From the NCBI RefSeq assembly GCF_014697075.1, contig NZ_JACJRE010000032.1:1-64000 (forward strand): DNA of 64,000 nucleotides, read 5' to 3'. The first letter of the stretch is position 1. The number at the start of each line of letters is the position of its first letter. The DNA is from Tolypothrix sp. FACHB-123 (lineage in GTDB: Bacteria > Cyanobacteriota > Cyanobacteriia > Cyanobacteriales > Nostocaceae). The notes below the pieces were generated by a model. That model was not told where the DNA came from. It searched no databases and saw nothing but the letters and a program-made list of their open reading frames with translations. This document shows, piece by piece, positions 24,901 through 35,000 of this stretch. The position numbers and the translations under genes are program-made.

Positions 24901-26316
24901 TTGAATAAGGGTGTTTTGAATTTTTGGCAGGCTAAACCCCATGCATACCCCTTTAACAAAATTTATGAATCTTACCCCGGTATGACTGTTGCCCGTACAA
25001 TTTGTTTAGGCTTTTTAGCAGTTATCACTGTAGGAACTCTCCTACTGATGCTGCCTTTTTCAACTACTAGCGGGCATTGGAACGATCCAATTGTCGCCCT
25101 ATTTACCTCAACATCGGCAGTTTGTGTAACTGGTTTATCGGTAGTCGATCCGGGCACATATTTTTCCTTTTGGGGTCAATTTTTTATTGCCCTATTAGCG
25201 CAAATTGGCGGTTTAGGTTACATGACTACCACCACCTTTTTGATTTTGCTGATTGGGCGCAAATTTGACTTGCGAGATAAAATCGCCATTCAACAAGCCT
25301 TAGACCGAACCGGAATTAGTGGTAGCGCTCAAGTAATTCGCTCAATTATTGCTACTACTTTAATTTTTGAAATTACAGGAGTGTTTTTATTACTACCAGC
25401 ATTTGTCCCTGAGCATGGTTGGGATAAAGGATTGTGGCTAGCAATTTTTCATAGTATTAATGCTTGGAATAATGCTGGTTTTAGTCTGTTTAAAGATAAC
25501 TTAATTGGCTATCAGTCATCTTTTCTGGTCGTCTTCACAATTACAACATTAATTATCTTTGGGGGGATTGGTTATCAGGTAATTTTAGAAATGTACCTGT
25601 GGTTACGCGATCGCTTCATGAGAAAAACAGCCTGCCAAATATTCTCGCTAGATTTTAAAGTTGCCACTAGCACCACGTTATTACTGTTGTTTATTGGTAC
25701 TCTTGCCTTTCTTTGTATCGAATATCGCAACCCCCAAACCTTTGGCGGCATGAGTTTACGCGATCAGTTTTTATTAGCCTGGTTTCAATCTGTTACCCCT
25801 AGAACTGCTGGATTTAACACGATTGATATTAGTAAAATGACAACTGCTGGTTTGTTTATCACCCTGGCAATGATGTTTATTGGTGCTAGCCCTGGCGGTA
25901 CTGGTGGCGGGATGAAAACCACCACATTGAGAGTTCTTACCAGTTGTACTCAATCAATTCTCCAAGGGAAAGAAGAAGTATTATTATATGAACGAAAAAT
26001 AGCAATCAATCTCATTTTAAAAGCTGTTGGCGTTTTAGTTGGTTCTGTAGGGATGGTGATTTTATCTACAGTTTTAATTTCCCTGACAGACCCCAAATTG
26101 GATTTTATCCAAATTCTGTTTGAAGTAGTATCAGCTTTTGCTACAGTTGGTCTGTCAACCGGGATTACAGGAACAGTCTCCACAAGTGCTAAACTGATAT
26201 TAATTCTCACCATGTATGTCGGACGGGTTGGTGTTCTTCTATTAATGTCTGCTATTCTCGGAGATCCGCGTCCTACCCGAATTCACTACCCTGAAGAAAA
26301 CTTGTTAGTGGGATAA
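24901..26316 (+). CDS. ktrB: TrkH/KtrB-family potassium uptake membrane subunit
   Basis: A 471-residue potassium transporter core with the four-fold M1-P-M2 architecture. Selectivity-filter loops are visible, for example TSAVCVTGL in the first repeat and SINAWNNAGFSLF, TPRTAGFN and SAFATVGLSTG in the others. GASPGGTGGGMKT is a conserved family segment. It is followed by the cytoplasmic NAD-binding regulator, forming a KtrAB-type Na+-stimulated K+ uptake system. The start is a TTG at 24901, with no better upstream choice; an ATG at 24982 would remove conserved N-terminal sequence. It is divergent from the tocopherol operon. Confidence 0.92.
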   Translation: MNKGVLNFWQAKPHAYPFNKIYESYPGMTVARTICLGFLAVITVGTLLLMLPFSTTSGHWNDPIVALFTSTSAVCVTGLSVVDPGTYFSFWGQFFIALLAQIGGLGYMTTTTFLILLIGRKFDLRDKIAIQQALDRTGISGSAQVIRSIIATTLIFEITGVFLLLPAFVPEHGWDKGLWLAIFHSINAWNNAGFSLFKDNLIGYQSSFLVVFTITTLIIFGGIGYQVILEMYLWLRDRFMRKTACQIFSLDFKVATSTTLLLLFIGTLAFLCIEYRNPQTFGGMSLRDQFLLAWFQSVTPRTAGFNTIDISKMTTAGLFITLAMMFIGASPGGTGGGMKTTTLRVLTSCTQSILQGKEEVLLYERKIAINLILKAVGVLVGSVGMVILSTVLISLTDPKLDFIQILFEVVSAFATVGLSTGITGTVSTSAKLILILTMYVGRVGVLLLMSAILGDPRPTRIHYPEENLLVG

Positions 26317-26471
26317 TTAAAGTCAATATCCCAATCCAGATATCTCCATAACAGCTGAGAAATAACCTGATAAAATTTACACTGATAGACCAAAATATTT
26401 TTGAGATATTTTTGGATATCAGTGTAATTTTTTGCCCTAAACCCAGGGAGCGCTATTTAAGGATAAAACTT

Positions 26472-27167
26472 GTGAACCTGTCAGCATTAAGCTTTTTTCG
26501 CAGTTTACGTAAAGATAACCATCAATTTGCAGTGATTGGTTTAGGTCGTTTTGGTCGCTCTGTCTGTTCTACACTGCATAGATTAGGTTACGATGTCCTA
26601 GCTACAGATGTTGATGAAAAGCGCGTATCTGAAGCATTGACAGAGCAGATGGTTGGTCATGCTTTACAGTTAGACTCCACAGAATCCGCTGCTCTTAAAG
26701 AAGCAGGAATTTTTGAATTTGATACAGTTATCGTCGCCATTGGCAATTATATTCAAGAGAGTATCATTACTACATTAAACGTGAAAGAGGGGGGCGTCCC
26801 CCATGTTGTGGCTAAAGCTTCTAGTGAAGTTCACCGCAAACTATTAAAGCGGGTGGGAGCAGATCATGTAGTCTTTCCAGAATATGAAGCAGGTTGTGCT
26901 TTAGCACGCACCCTCACTAAACCATCAATCTTAGAGCGCTTTGATCTCGACCCCGATAATAGTATTGTCGAGGTGATTGTTCCTGATGAATTTCATGGAA
27001 AAACTATCACCGAACTGCAACTGCGTAACCGCTATGGGTTGAATTTATTAGCTGTGAGTCATGATGGTAAATTTCTGATTAATCCCGAACCGACAAAGCG
27101 CTTAGAGCGGGGTACGGCGATGGTAGTGATTGGCCATAATAAAGATATTAATCGCTTACCTATTTAA
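26472..27167 (+). CDS. ktrA: KtrA/TrkA potassium uptake regulatory subunit (RCK)
   Basis: About 231 residues: an RCK-N domain with the nucleotide motif GLGRFG (about residues 23-28) and TDVDEKRV at the end of strand 2, then a TrkA-C domain with IVEVIVPDEFHGKTITEL. It forms the cytoplasmic gating ring of the Ktr system and binds NAD(H) or ATP. I place the start at GTG 26472, with AAGGA eight bases upstream; the open frame to 26412 lacks a ribosome site. It lies about 155 bases after ktrB on the same strand. Confidence 0.92.
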   Translation: MNLSALSFFRSLRKDNHQFAVIGLGRFGRSVCSTLHRLGYDVLATDVDEKRVSEALTEQMVGHALQLDSTESAALKEAGIFEFDTVIVAIGNYIQESIITTLNVKEGGVPHVVAKASSEVHRKLLKRVGADHVVFPEYEAGCALARTLTKPSILERFDLDPDNSIVEVIVPDEFHGKTITELQLRNRYGLNLLAVSHDGKFLINPEPTKRLERGTAMVVIGHNKDINRLPI

Positions 27168-27896
27168 TCTTGAGTTACAGCGAGCGATCGCATCTAGAAT
27201 TACTTGCATCTTCATGGGGGACTGAGAATCATAGCCAAGAATATCCCCCTTTCTACCTCGATATTTGCAGCCTTTCACCGTAATTTCCGTAATCCTGCAA
27301 ACCTTATAACAATAATGTGCAGTTAATAACCTGTTACATAACCGAATTTTGAGCAACTTTTGCCTATCTTCAGATTTTCCTCATTTTTAAGATTTAATAT
27401 TTATTCTTTTTGTTTATATTTATTAAATTTCCTAACTAAACATACTCAGATTTTCTTCATTTTTCCGGCTTAATATGACATCAATAAGGTAATTATCTCC
27501 ATAAAAGATAGATTTGCCTTCAATCAATAGAAATAGCATCTTTTGGCGTATTTCTATTATTCCAAAAAAAAATATCATTGTTTCTACTGAAGATTATTCA
27601 AGTTATACAATGTATATTTTTAGTTACCCTAAGCAAAATATACAAATATTTTCCGGTGATGTATGAGTGCAATTGTTGATACACCCAGAACACAGCACTC
27701 ATGACTATGGGCAAAATATTTGTGTATATCTGCTGTCATAAAATTGAGGTCAATCAATAATTAATCCCTCAAACATGCGTTCCTAAAGCTATTAGCTTTA
27801 GGTTATTTTAACTGGGCAATTTCTCACCGCATTGTAAAAAAGAAATCCTGCGATCGCACGCAGGACTAGTTTTGATTGAATATATACACTTCCATC
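27168..27896. other. AT-rich intergenic region before the surface-protein operon
   Basis: About 730 bases without a convincing gene; a 66-codon minus-strand frame at 27156-27356 overlaps ktrA and has no family features. It contains a strong hairpin (listed separately) and a HIP1 site at about 27851. It should hold the promoter of the surface-protein operon that starts at 27897, but I cannot fix its position. Confidence 0.5.
27782..27802 (+). terminator. Perfect 9-bp hairpin upstream of the surface-protein operon
   Basis: CCTAAAGCT (27782-27790) and AGCTTTAGG (27794-27802) flank an ATT loop and are followed by TTATTTTAA. It could end an upstream transcript or act as a leader attenuator about 95 bases before the first gene. 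Confidence 0.5.
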
Positions 27897-29759
27897 ATGC
27901 CAAAAAAACAGAGATTTATCAAACAGTCTTCCAGGTTCTACCGTGCCTTAGTAGCAACAGCATTATTAAGCAATGGCGTTTTCCAGTTTGTTGCGCCAGT
28001 CTTAGCGGAAGGAACCGCTGCGGGACAAACCATTAGTAACACTGCGACTGCGACTTACGATAATCCTGACGATCCGACTACACCGCTCAATGCTACATCT
28101 AACACAGTTACCGTCACCGTAGCAGAAGTTGCTGGTGTAACTGTGACCGATAATGCGCCGACATTTAAGACCGATGCCAACGGTGATGGTGACTATAATA
28201 CTAACGATATCATTTACTTCAACTTCAGTGTAAAAAACACTGGTAACGACCCTACCAAATTTGTTATTCCTGAATCGCCATTAGTGACAGATAACAATAG
28301 TGGAGTCACTCTAGGACAGCTTGATGGTAAAGTACAAATCAATTACGGCGATGCCAATGGTTGGAACGATCTCCCCAGTGGTGGAGTCACAAACTCTGTT
28401 GCATCTGATGCGACTATTTCAGTACGTGTACCTGTAAAAATATTGAACAATGGCGATCCGACAAATGGCGATCAAATCTCGGTTCAGTTAGGTGACACAA
28501 CAAACAACGCTCAGAACATTGCAAGGACAACAAATGACGCCACTGACTTGTACACCCAAGATAACACAGGTACAGACAATGGTGATGCTTCTGCCAATCC
28601 GCCAGTGAACGGTGTTCGTGAAGCCAGTGATACCTCAACCTTGACACTCACACTCAAAGCTTTATTAAATGGGCCTCAAGGCACACCAGCAGCAGATTAT
28701 AATGGTGATAATAATCAAGACTTTACCAACAAATCTTCAGCCATAAATCCAGGTACAGCCCCCGGTAGTCTGATAGATCCTAATGCTGTCACCTTTAACA
28801 ATACAATTCAGAATACTGGTACAGGTACTAACAACATTTCTTTATTACCCACACCACCAACGAATATAGCAGATTTGCCTAACAATACTGTAGTTACCAT
28901 TAGCGCCAATAATGGTAATACAACAGCTACCTATACATACAATAGTACTACTGGCGTTTTTACTTTTACTTCAGGAACAGGTGTTGTCGGAGGAAATCCT
29001 GTTAGTGCAACAAATCCTGTGCGGATTGATAACGTAGCAGCAGGCGATACAGCCCCTTACACTGTAGAGGTGAATTTACCGGCTAATACGCCACTGTCTA
29101 CTGATATTGAGAAAGGCTTTCCAGTTCCCGTTACTGCTTTTGTAGATCTTAATTCTAATGCAGTAATTGATACTAGTGAACCAAGAAATATTACTATCGA
29201 CAGGGTATACACTGGTTTCTTGAAGTTGGTTAAAAAATCTCGGATTCTCAAAGGTACTGGGCCAGATGTTGGCGCAGGTCAAGAGAATTTTGAATCCACA
29301 CCAGCAGTCGATCCAGATGGTACAGGGCCTTTACCAGCTACCGACCCCAATCCTGGTGTTAATGATGTACCTAGAACTCCTGCACCTGGAAACATTATTG
29401 AGTACCAAATTACCTCTAAGAACATTTCTGAGGCCCAATCAGGTACAGGTAACAAGATTTTACAAGCTGCCAATGTACAGATTATAGAAGACGGCACCAC
29501 TGGTGGTAATAACTGGGCGCTAGACAACAATACTAATAGTGAGATCGATACTAGTCATGTGACTGCCGATTCAGGTGGTGAAGAGATCGTTTACTACAAT
29601 AATATTCCCCCAGCAATAGGTACAGCTCAGTCTGGCACAACTGCGGCGACCAATGTTACTAAGTATGTAGTCAAAGTTACATCTGGCAATGTGACACCTC
29701 AAAGCACGGTAACATTCACTTTCCAAAGAAAGATTAGTGGTACTACAGCTACACCATAA
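27897..29759 (+). CDS. Secreted DUF11-type repeat surface protein
   Basis: About 620 residues. A signal peptide (basic MPKKQRFIKQSSRFYRA, hydrophobic core, cleavage near VLAEG) is followed by beta-rich repeats of the DUF11/adhesin type: ISNTATATYDNPDD, YFNFSVKNTGNDPTKF and similar strand pairs. Asp/Asn-rich DANGDGDYNTND stretches resemble calcium-binding dockerin-like loops. The start is ATG 27897; a TTG at 27876 is possible. It is the first gene of a six-gene operon of exported proteins and is probably a cell-surface structural component. Confidence 0.8.
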   Translation: MPKKQRFIKQSSRFYRALVATALLSNGVFQFVAPVLAEGTAAGQTISNTATATYDNPDDPTTPLNATSNTVTVTVAEVAGVTVTDNAPTFKTDANGDGDYNTNDIIYFNFSVKNTGNDPTKFVIPESPLVTDNNSGVTLGQLDGKVQINYGDANGWNDLPSGGVTNSVASDATISVRVPVKILNNGDPTNGDQISVQLGDTTNNAQNIARTTNDATDLYTQDNTGTDNGDASANPPVNGVREASDTSTLTLTLKALLNGPQGTPAADYNGDNNQDFTNKSSAINPGTAPGSLIDPNAVTFNNTIQNTGTGTNNISLLPTPPTNIADLPNNTVVTISANNGNTTATYTYNSTTGVFTFTSGTGVVGGNPVSATNPVRIDNVAAGDTAPYTVEVNLPANTPLSTDIEKGFPVPVTAFVDLNSNAVIDTSEPRNITIDRVYTGFLKLVKKSRILKGTGPDVGAGQENFESTPAVDPDGTGPLPATDPNPGVNDVPRTPAPGNIIEYQITSKNISEAQSGTGNKILQAANVQIIEDGTTGGNNWALDNNTNSEIDTSHVTADSGGEEIVYYNNIPPAIGTAQSGTTAATNVTKYVVKVTSGNVTPQSTVTFTFQRKISGTTATP

Positions 29760-29771
29760 AGCAGTAATTCA

Positions 29772-29796
29772 GGGGCATCTTTTGCCAAAGATGTCC
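29772..29796. repeat. Stem-loop repeat GGGCATCTTT...AAAGATGTCCC
   Basis: The arms pair over ten bases with one bulged A around a TGCC loop, just after the first surface-protein gene. It may attenuate the operon transcript, or be one of the dispersed GGGACATCTTTG-type palindromes of Nostocales. Confidence 0.5.
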
Positions 29797-29852
29797 CTAC
29801 TTACATAGCCAATTGATTGCAGACTTGAAAATTTTTGTAGCAGGAGATTAAG

Positions 29853-30422
29853 ATGAAACGTTTTTCCATGATCAGTATAGGCGCGATCGCACTGGTTGCA
29901 GGTATATCCTTTGCGGGTAAAATTCCTGTTGTTAGCAATATATTTCATGGTGAAGTTGCGATCGCGCAAAATGCCAAAAAAGCACCAGTTCAGTTGCGCT
30001 TAGAAGCAGAAAAGAAAGTAGTACAACAAGATAGCCAAGGTAAGCAAACAGTTACATGGCAAGCTTTGCAAGGCCAAGTAGTGGTACAGCCAGGAGATGT
30101 GTTGCGTTATACAGTTACTGGTGGTAACAATGGCGATAAAGCTGTCAAGAATCTCACCATCAATCAACCAATTCCCCAGGGAATGGTGTATGTACTGAAA
30201 TCTGCTACCGTCAACAATAAACAAGGCGCAAAGATTACCTACAGCATTGATGGCGGACGCAGCTTTGTCGAAGAACCGACAATCAAAGTCACTCTTGCTA
30301 ATGGTAAACAAGAAACTCGTCCAGCACCAGCAACAGCTTACACCCATATCCGTTGGAATTTTGGCTCATCTGTTGCTGCTAGAGAGATAGTAAAGGGTTC
30401 TTATCAAGTTCAAGTACGCTAG
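29853..30422 (+). CDS. Small exported DUF11-domain protein
   Basis: A 189-residue protein with a signal peptide (MKRFSMISIGAIALVAGISFA) and a single beta-sandwich of DUF11 type: QPGDVLRYTVTGGNNGDKAVKNLTI, NQPIPQGMVYVLKSATV, ITYSIDGGRSF. AGGAG lies six bases before the ATG. It is much shorter than its neighbours and could be a subunit or chaperone-like component of the same surface assembly. The mature part is basic. Confidence 0.8.
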   Translation: MKRFSMISIGAIALVAGISFAGKIPVVSNIFHGEVAIAQNAKKAPVQLRLEAEKKVVQQDSQGKQTVTWQALQGQVVVQPGDVLRYTVTGGNNGDKAVKNLTINQPIPQGMVYVLKSATVNNKQGAKITYSIDGGRSFVEEPTIKVTLANGKQETRPAPATAYTHIRWNFGSSVAAREIVKGSYQVQVR

Positions 30423-30517
30423 GGGCAGAGAAAGGAGAGGGGGTAGAGGGGACAAATGCCCCATACCCAATGACTAATTACAAATTATTTAGTTAACTTG
30501 AACAGGAGAAAAATTCA

Positions 30518-32044
30518 GTGCGCCGTCAAAGTTTGCAACATCAGATTTCTGATGGTGGCTGGTTTAAGCGGTTTGCGACAACCATTTTATTAGGAAGTTT
30601 TTTACAGAGTCCAATACCTGTTTTTGCTCAAATTAATAATGGGATTGCCTCTACAGCAATCAATAACCAAGCTACATATACTTATACAGATCCAAGTAGT
30701 CAATATACATTTCAAGGGACTTCTGGTTTAAATCAGGCTGATTCTAAACCATTAATTGACCCATTAGGAAGAATCCTTGGTTGTGGTGGGCAAAAGTTAC
30801 CTAATTATCAAGGATTTTCTGTAGCTTTGTATGAACCATTAGCTAGCGATCCACTAGGTACGGAACTAGGACAATTAGTATCGTTAACCAGAACAGAAAT
30901 ACCGGATATTCCTAATAATAATATTTCCAAAGGCATTAACCCAAATGCCGACAATGTTAACCCCTTTTCGCTGACAGATGCGACTGAGGGATATTACAAC
31001 TTCTTATTCGATCAAGACAAGGGACAAGCCGATCAAGGTAAAACTTATATTTTGGTAGTCAATCCACCTGCCAACTCTATTTATACCCAAAGACGCATTA
31101 AATTAACAATTGTTAGTAACACAGGTGAAGGTAGTAACAGGCTGGTTCAATATACAGCTACTTCTCTCGATGGTTTACCAATCAGCGTTCAAGGTACAAC
31201 CCAGCTCAGTGATACGGTTTTAATCTCCGATGCTGAACGCATTGGACTAGATTTATTACCGATGCAACTGGATTTAGGTATGTGTCAAACACAACAGTTG
31301 CAAATTATTAAAACAGCCGATCGCGCTGCTGCTGAACCTGGAGATACGGTAATTTATCGCCTATCTCTCAAAAATGTTGCTGACAGTACATTAGATAATA
31401 TAGTAGTTAATGATACTTTACCTCTAGGCTTCAAATTTCTGCCGCAATCGGTGCGGGGTGAGGCTAATGGTCAAGCAATCACCTTTACCGCCGAAACTAG
31501 TGGATCGGAAATTATTCTGCGGACTACAGAAGCGATCGCACCTGGTAGCATTATCAATATAGCCTACGCTACCCAATTGACACCTGATGCGGTGCGCGGT
31601 TCAGGGCGCAATTCAGCAATTGTTAACGCCCAACGCATAGACAACGATTTCCCTGTCAAAGATGGGCCAGCTACTCACTCTTTAAAAATTCGGCCGGGAA
31701 TTGTCTCTGATTGCGGTACGATTATCGGTCGGGTTTTCGTAGACAAAAATTTTGATGGCGAACAACAACCAGGCGAACCAGGCGTACCGAATGCAGTGAT
31801 TTTCTTGGAAGATGGGAACCGCATCACCACAGATCCCAATGGTTTGTTTTCCCTCGCCAACGTTTTACCAGGAAACCACACAGGCGTTCTCGATTTGAGT
31901 AGTCTTCCTGGCTATACCCTTGCACCTAATGTCCGCTTCCGCGAACGCAATAGCCAATCTCGGTTAGTGCGTTTAGAACCTGGTGGTATGGTACGCATGA
32001 ACTTTGCAGTCACTCCCACCTTTAACTCAGAGGTGAAGAAATGA
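30518..32044 (+). CDS. Exported protein with DUF11 and SdrD-like B domains
   Basis: A 508-residue protein starting at GTG 30518 (AGGAG nine bases upstream). After a signal peptide and a unique region, residues of about 265-385 form a DUF11 domain (LSLKNVADSTLDNIVVNDTLPLGFKFLP). Residues of about 397-500 form an SdrD-B/carboxypeptidase-regulatory fold (GRVFVDKNFDGEQQPGEPGVP, NGLFSLANVLPGNHTGVLDL). Its TGA overlaps the next ATG as ATGA, so it is translated together with the beta-barrel protein. That coupling suggests the two act in one complex. Confidence 0.8.
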   Translation: MRRQSLQHQISDGGWFKRFATTILLGSFLQSPIPVFAQINNGIASTAINNQATYTYTDPSSQYTFQGTSGLNQADSKPLIDPLGRILGCGGQKLPNYQGFSVALYEPLASDPLGTELGQLVSLTRTEIPDIPNNNISKGINPNADNVNPFSLTDATEGYYNFLFDQDKGQADQGKTYILVVNPPANSIYTQRRIKLTIVSNTGEGSNRLVQYTATSLDGLPISVQGTTQLSDTVLISDAERIGLDLLPMQLDLGMCQTQQLQIIKTADRAAAEPGDTVIYRLSLKNVADSTLDNIVVNDTLPLGFKFLPQSVRGEANGQAITFTAETSGSEIILRTTEAIAPGSIINIAYATQLTPDAVRGSGRNSAIVNAQRIDNDFPVKDGPATHSLKIRPGIVSDCGTIIGRVFVDKNFDGEQQPGEPGVPNAVIFLEDGNRITTDPNGLFSLANVLPGNHTGVLDLSSLPGYTLAPNVRFRERNSQSRLVRLEPGGMVRMNFAVTPTFNSEVKK

Positions 32045-35000
32045 AAACCAGACTGCACCATACTCATCTTGTCAATTTGCAATTAATCGCGGCTGTAGCT
32101 GGGACTGTAAGTGTAATTCTATATCCGGCGATCGCAAAAGCAGAAAATACTCCGATTATTCAAGAACAACAGAACTTTAGTGACGGAGAAATATCCTCTT
32201 TAGTAACAAACAAGTTAGAGGTTGAAGACAGCACCAAGGTGGAAAATAAACAACTACCAGCCACCTTTGCGAGTTTGTCCGAGGACTTAAACCGTTGCAA
32301 CACCAAGGTGACATCAGAAATTACAGAGCAAAAAACCTCTTCCCTCTGTTCACCATCCGCAACAGAAGCCGTTGGTATACAACCGTTTCAACCAGCAGAT
32401 GAGATTCAATTATCTAGAGGTTTACAGCAAGTAGCATCCGATCAACAATTACCCACTGGTACAATACAACCATTTCAACCAGCAGCTGAGATTCAATTAT
32501 CTAGAGGTTTACAGCAAGTAGCAGCTGATAGCGAAAATTTATCTGTTACGGCTGGTATCCAACCCTTCCAAGCAACATCTGATATTAAGTTACCTAGAGG
32601 CTTAGAAAAAATCGCCAATGGGACACAAACATCTACACCAGATATAACTACCAGCGTTAAAATCCTCACTCCCACACCTGATGAAATACTTGATGTGGCA
32701 GCTACTACAGTAATTCTCGAATTTTCTGAAGGAGCCAAGATAGAATTACGAGTCAATGGACAGTTAGTCGATCCTTCACAAATTGGACGTACAGCTACTG
32801 ATTCCGCAACTAAATTAGTTACGCAGACATGGTATGGGGTTTCTTTAAAGGAAGGGGAAAATACCATTACTGCTCAAATTGTCGGTTCAACTGCACTGGC
32901 TGTAAGTAGGCGCGTGATGGTGCGGGGAACACCCACACAGATAAAGTTAGAAACTGTAGAGGCGCGGATTCCCGCAGATGGGCGTTCTACAGCCACAATC
33001 AAAGGAAAGTTGTTAGATGCGAATAACAACCCTTCTAAATGGGATACTGTTGTTACTTTAGCCGCTAATGCTGGGGAGTTTATCGGTGCAGATTTTAAAC
33101 CCGATCAACCAGGATTTCAGGTAGAGGTGAAGCAAGGAGAATTTACAGCCAAGCTGAAATCTAGTTTAAATGCGCAGACAGTAACTATTAAAGCTAATGT
33201 TAATCAGTTAGAAGCTTTTACCAGCTTACAATTTGAAACCGCTTTGCGTCCGAGTATTTTGACTGGGGTAGTAGATTTGCGTTTCGGGGCTAGAGGTACG
33301 AATTATTACGGTAGTTTCCGTGATTTTCTCCCCCCAAACAAAGACAATAGTACTCAGTTAGACTTTCATTCAGCAGTATTTGCTACAGGTGCGATCGGTG
33401 AATGGTTGTTTACTGGTGCATACAATAGTTCTCGCACTCTGAACGAAGACTGCAACTGTGATAATCGCCTATTTCGCAGTAACCAATTCAGCGAACAAAA
33501 CTATCCTGTATATGGCGATAGTTCCAAAGTAGAGGTGCTTACACCCTCTATTGATAGCGTATTTGTACGTTTAGAGCGTTCTACAAAGATTCCTGGTGCT
33601 AGCCCCGATTATGCTATGTGGGGTGACTACAATACTGAGGAATTTGCCCGTTCTTCACAGCAATTTACAGCAATTACTCGTCAACTCCACGGTTTTAAAG
33701 CCAATTACAACTTAGGGAATTTCCAATTTACTGGATTCTACGGTAACAATTTAGAGGGTTTTCAACGGGATACCATTGCCCCTGACGGTACTAGCGGTTA
33801 TTATTTCCTATCTCGCCGCATCTTGCTACCAGGAAGCGAAAATGTCTTTTTAGAATTAGAAGAATTGAATCGTCCGGGTACTGTTTTGCGACGCCAGCAG
33901 TTAAACCGAGGCCCAGACTATGAAATCGACTACGATCGCGGAACTTTATTATTCCGTCAACCAATTCTGCGTACAGATGTTGATGAATACGGTCAGGTTT
34001 TAGTACGGCGAATTGTTGTTACCTATCAATATGATAGCAAGGACTCCAACAGCAATATTTATGCGGCGCGTCTGCAATATAACTTTTCTCGCAACTTTAA
34101 TAGTGAAAGTTGGATCGGCGCAACCTATATTAAAGAAAATCAAGGAGTGCGTAGTTTTGAACTCTACGGTGCAGATGCCATTATTACTCTAGGTTCTCAG
34201 GGTAAGGTAATCGCTGAATATGCCCATTCCAGTAATGACTCTGATGTCATGGGTAAAGTTAATGGTGCAGCTTATCGTGTAGAAGCCGAAGGACAGATTT
34301 TACCGGGTATCCAAGGTCGTGCTTATTATCGGTTTGCCGATACTGGCTTTGCTAATAATGCCACAATTAGCTTTGTTCCCGGTCAAACTCGCTATGGCGC
34401 GCAAGTTACAGGTAAAGTTTCTTCAACGACAAATGTGCGATTGCAATATGACCATGAAGATAATTTTGGCATTGCACCCCAACCTTTAGATACCTTTGAA
34501 GAATTATTTTCACCCCGTGCGCAAGCAGTTCCCGGAAGTAAGGTTGATAACTCCTTAACAACAATTTCCGCCGGAATTCAACAAAAAATCGGTACTGTTA
34601 CTGCTGATGTGGAATGGATTCATCGCAATCGGGAAGATAGAATGGCTACAAATAACCTACGTAGTAATTCTGACCAACTGCGATCGCGTCTGACTATTCC
34701 CATAGCCAAAAACCTGACTTTCCAAGCGCAAAATGAACTAACTTTATCTGCTTCTAAAGATGCTGTCTATCCAGACCGGACAATTTTTGGTTTGAATTGG
34801 GCTGTCCTTCCTGGGATTAATGTTAGCCTCGCACAACAATTTTACAGTGGCGGTCAACTTTCTGGTAACTCTATTACTAGCCTTAGTGTCAACGGAGAAC
34901 ACAAACTCGGTACAGATACCACTATCACCGGTCGTTACTCAATTTTGGGTGGTGCTAATGAAATCACAACCCAAGGCGCAATTGGTTTAAATAATCGCTG

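Noticed and set aside
27156-27356. A 66-codon minus-strand frame in the gap after ktrA
   Set aside because: Overlaps the ktrA end, has no ribosome site and no family features.
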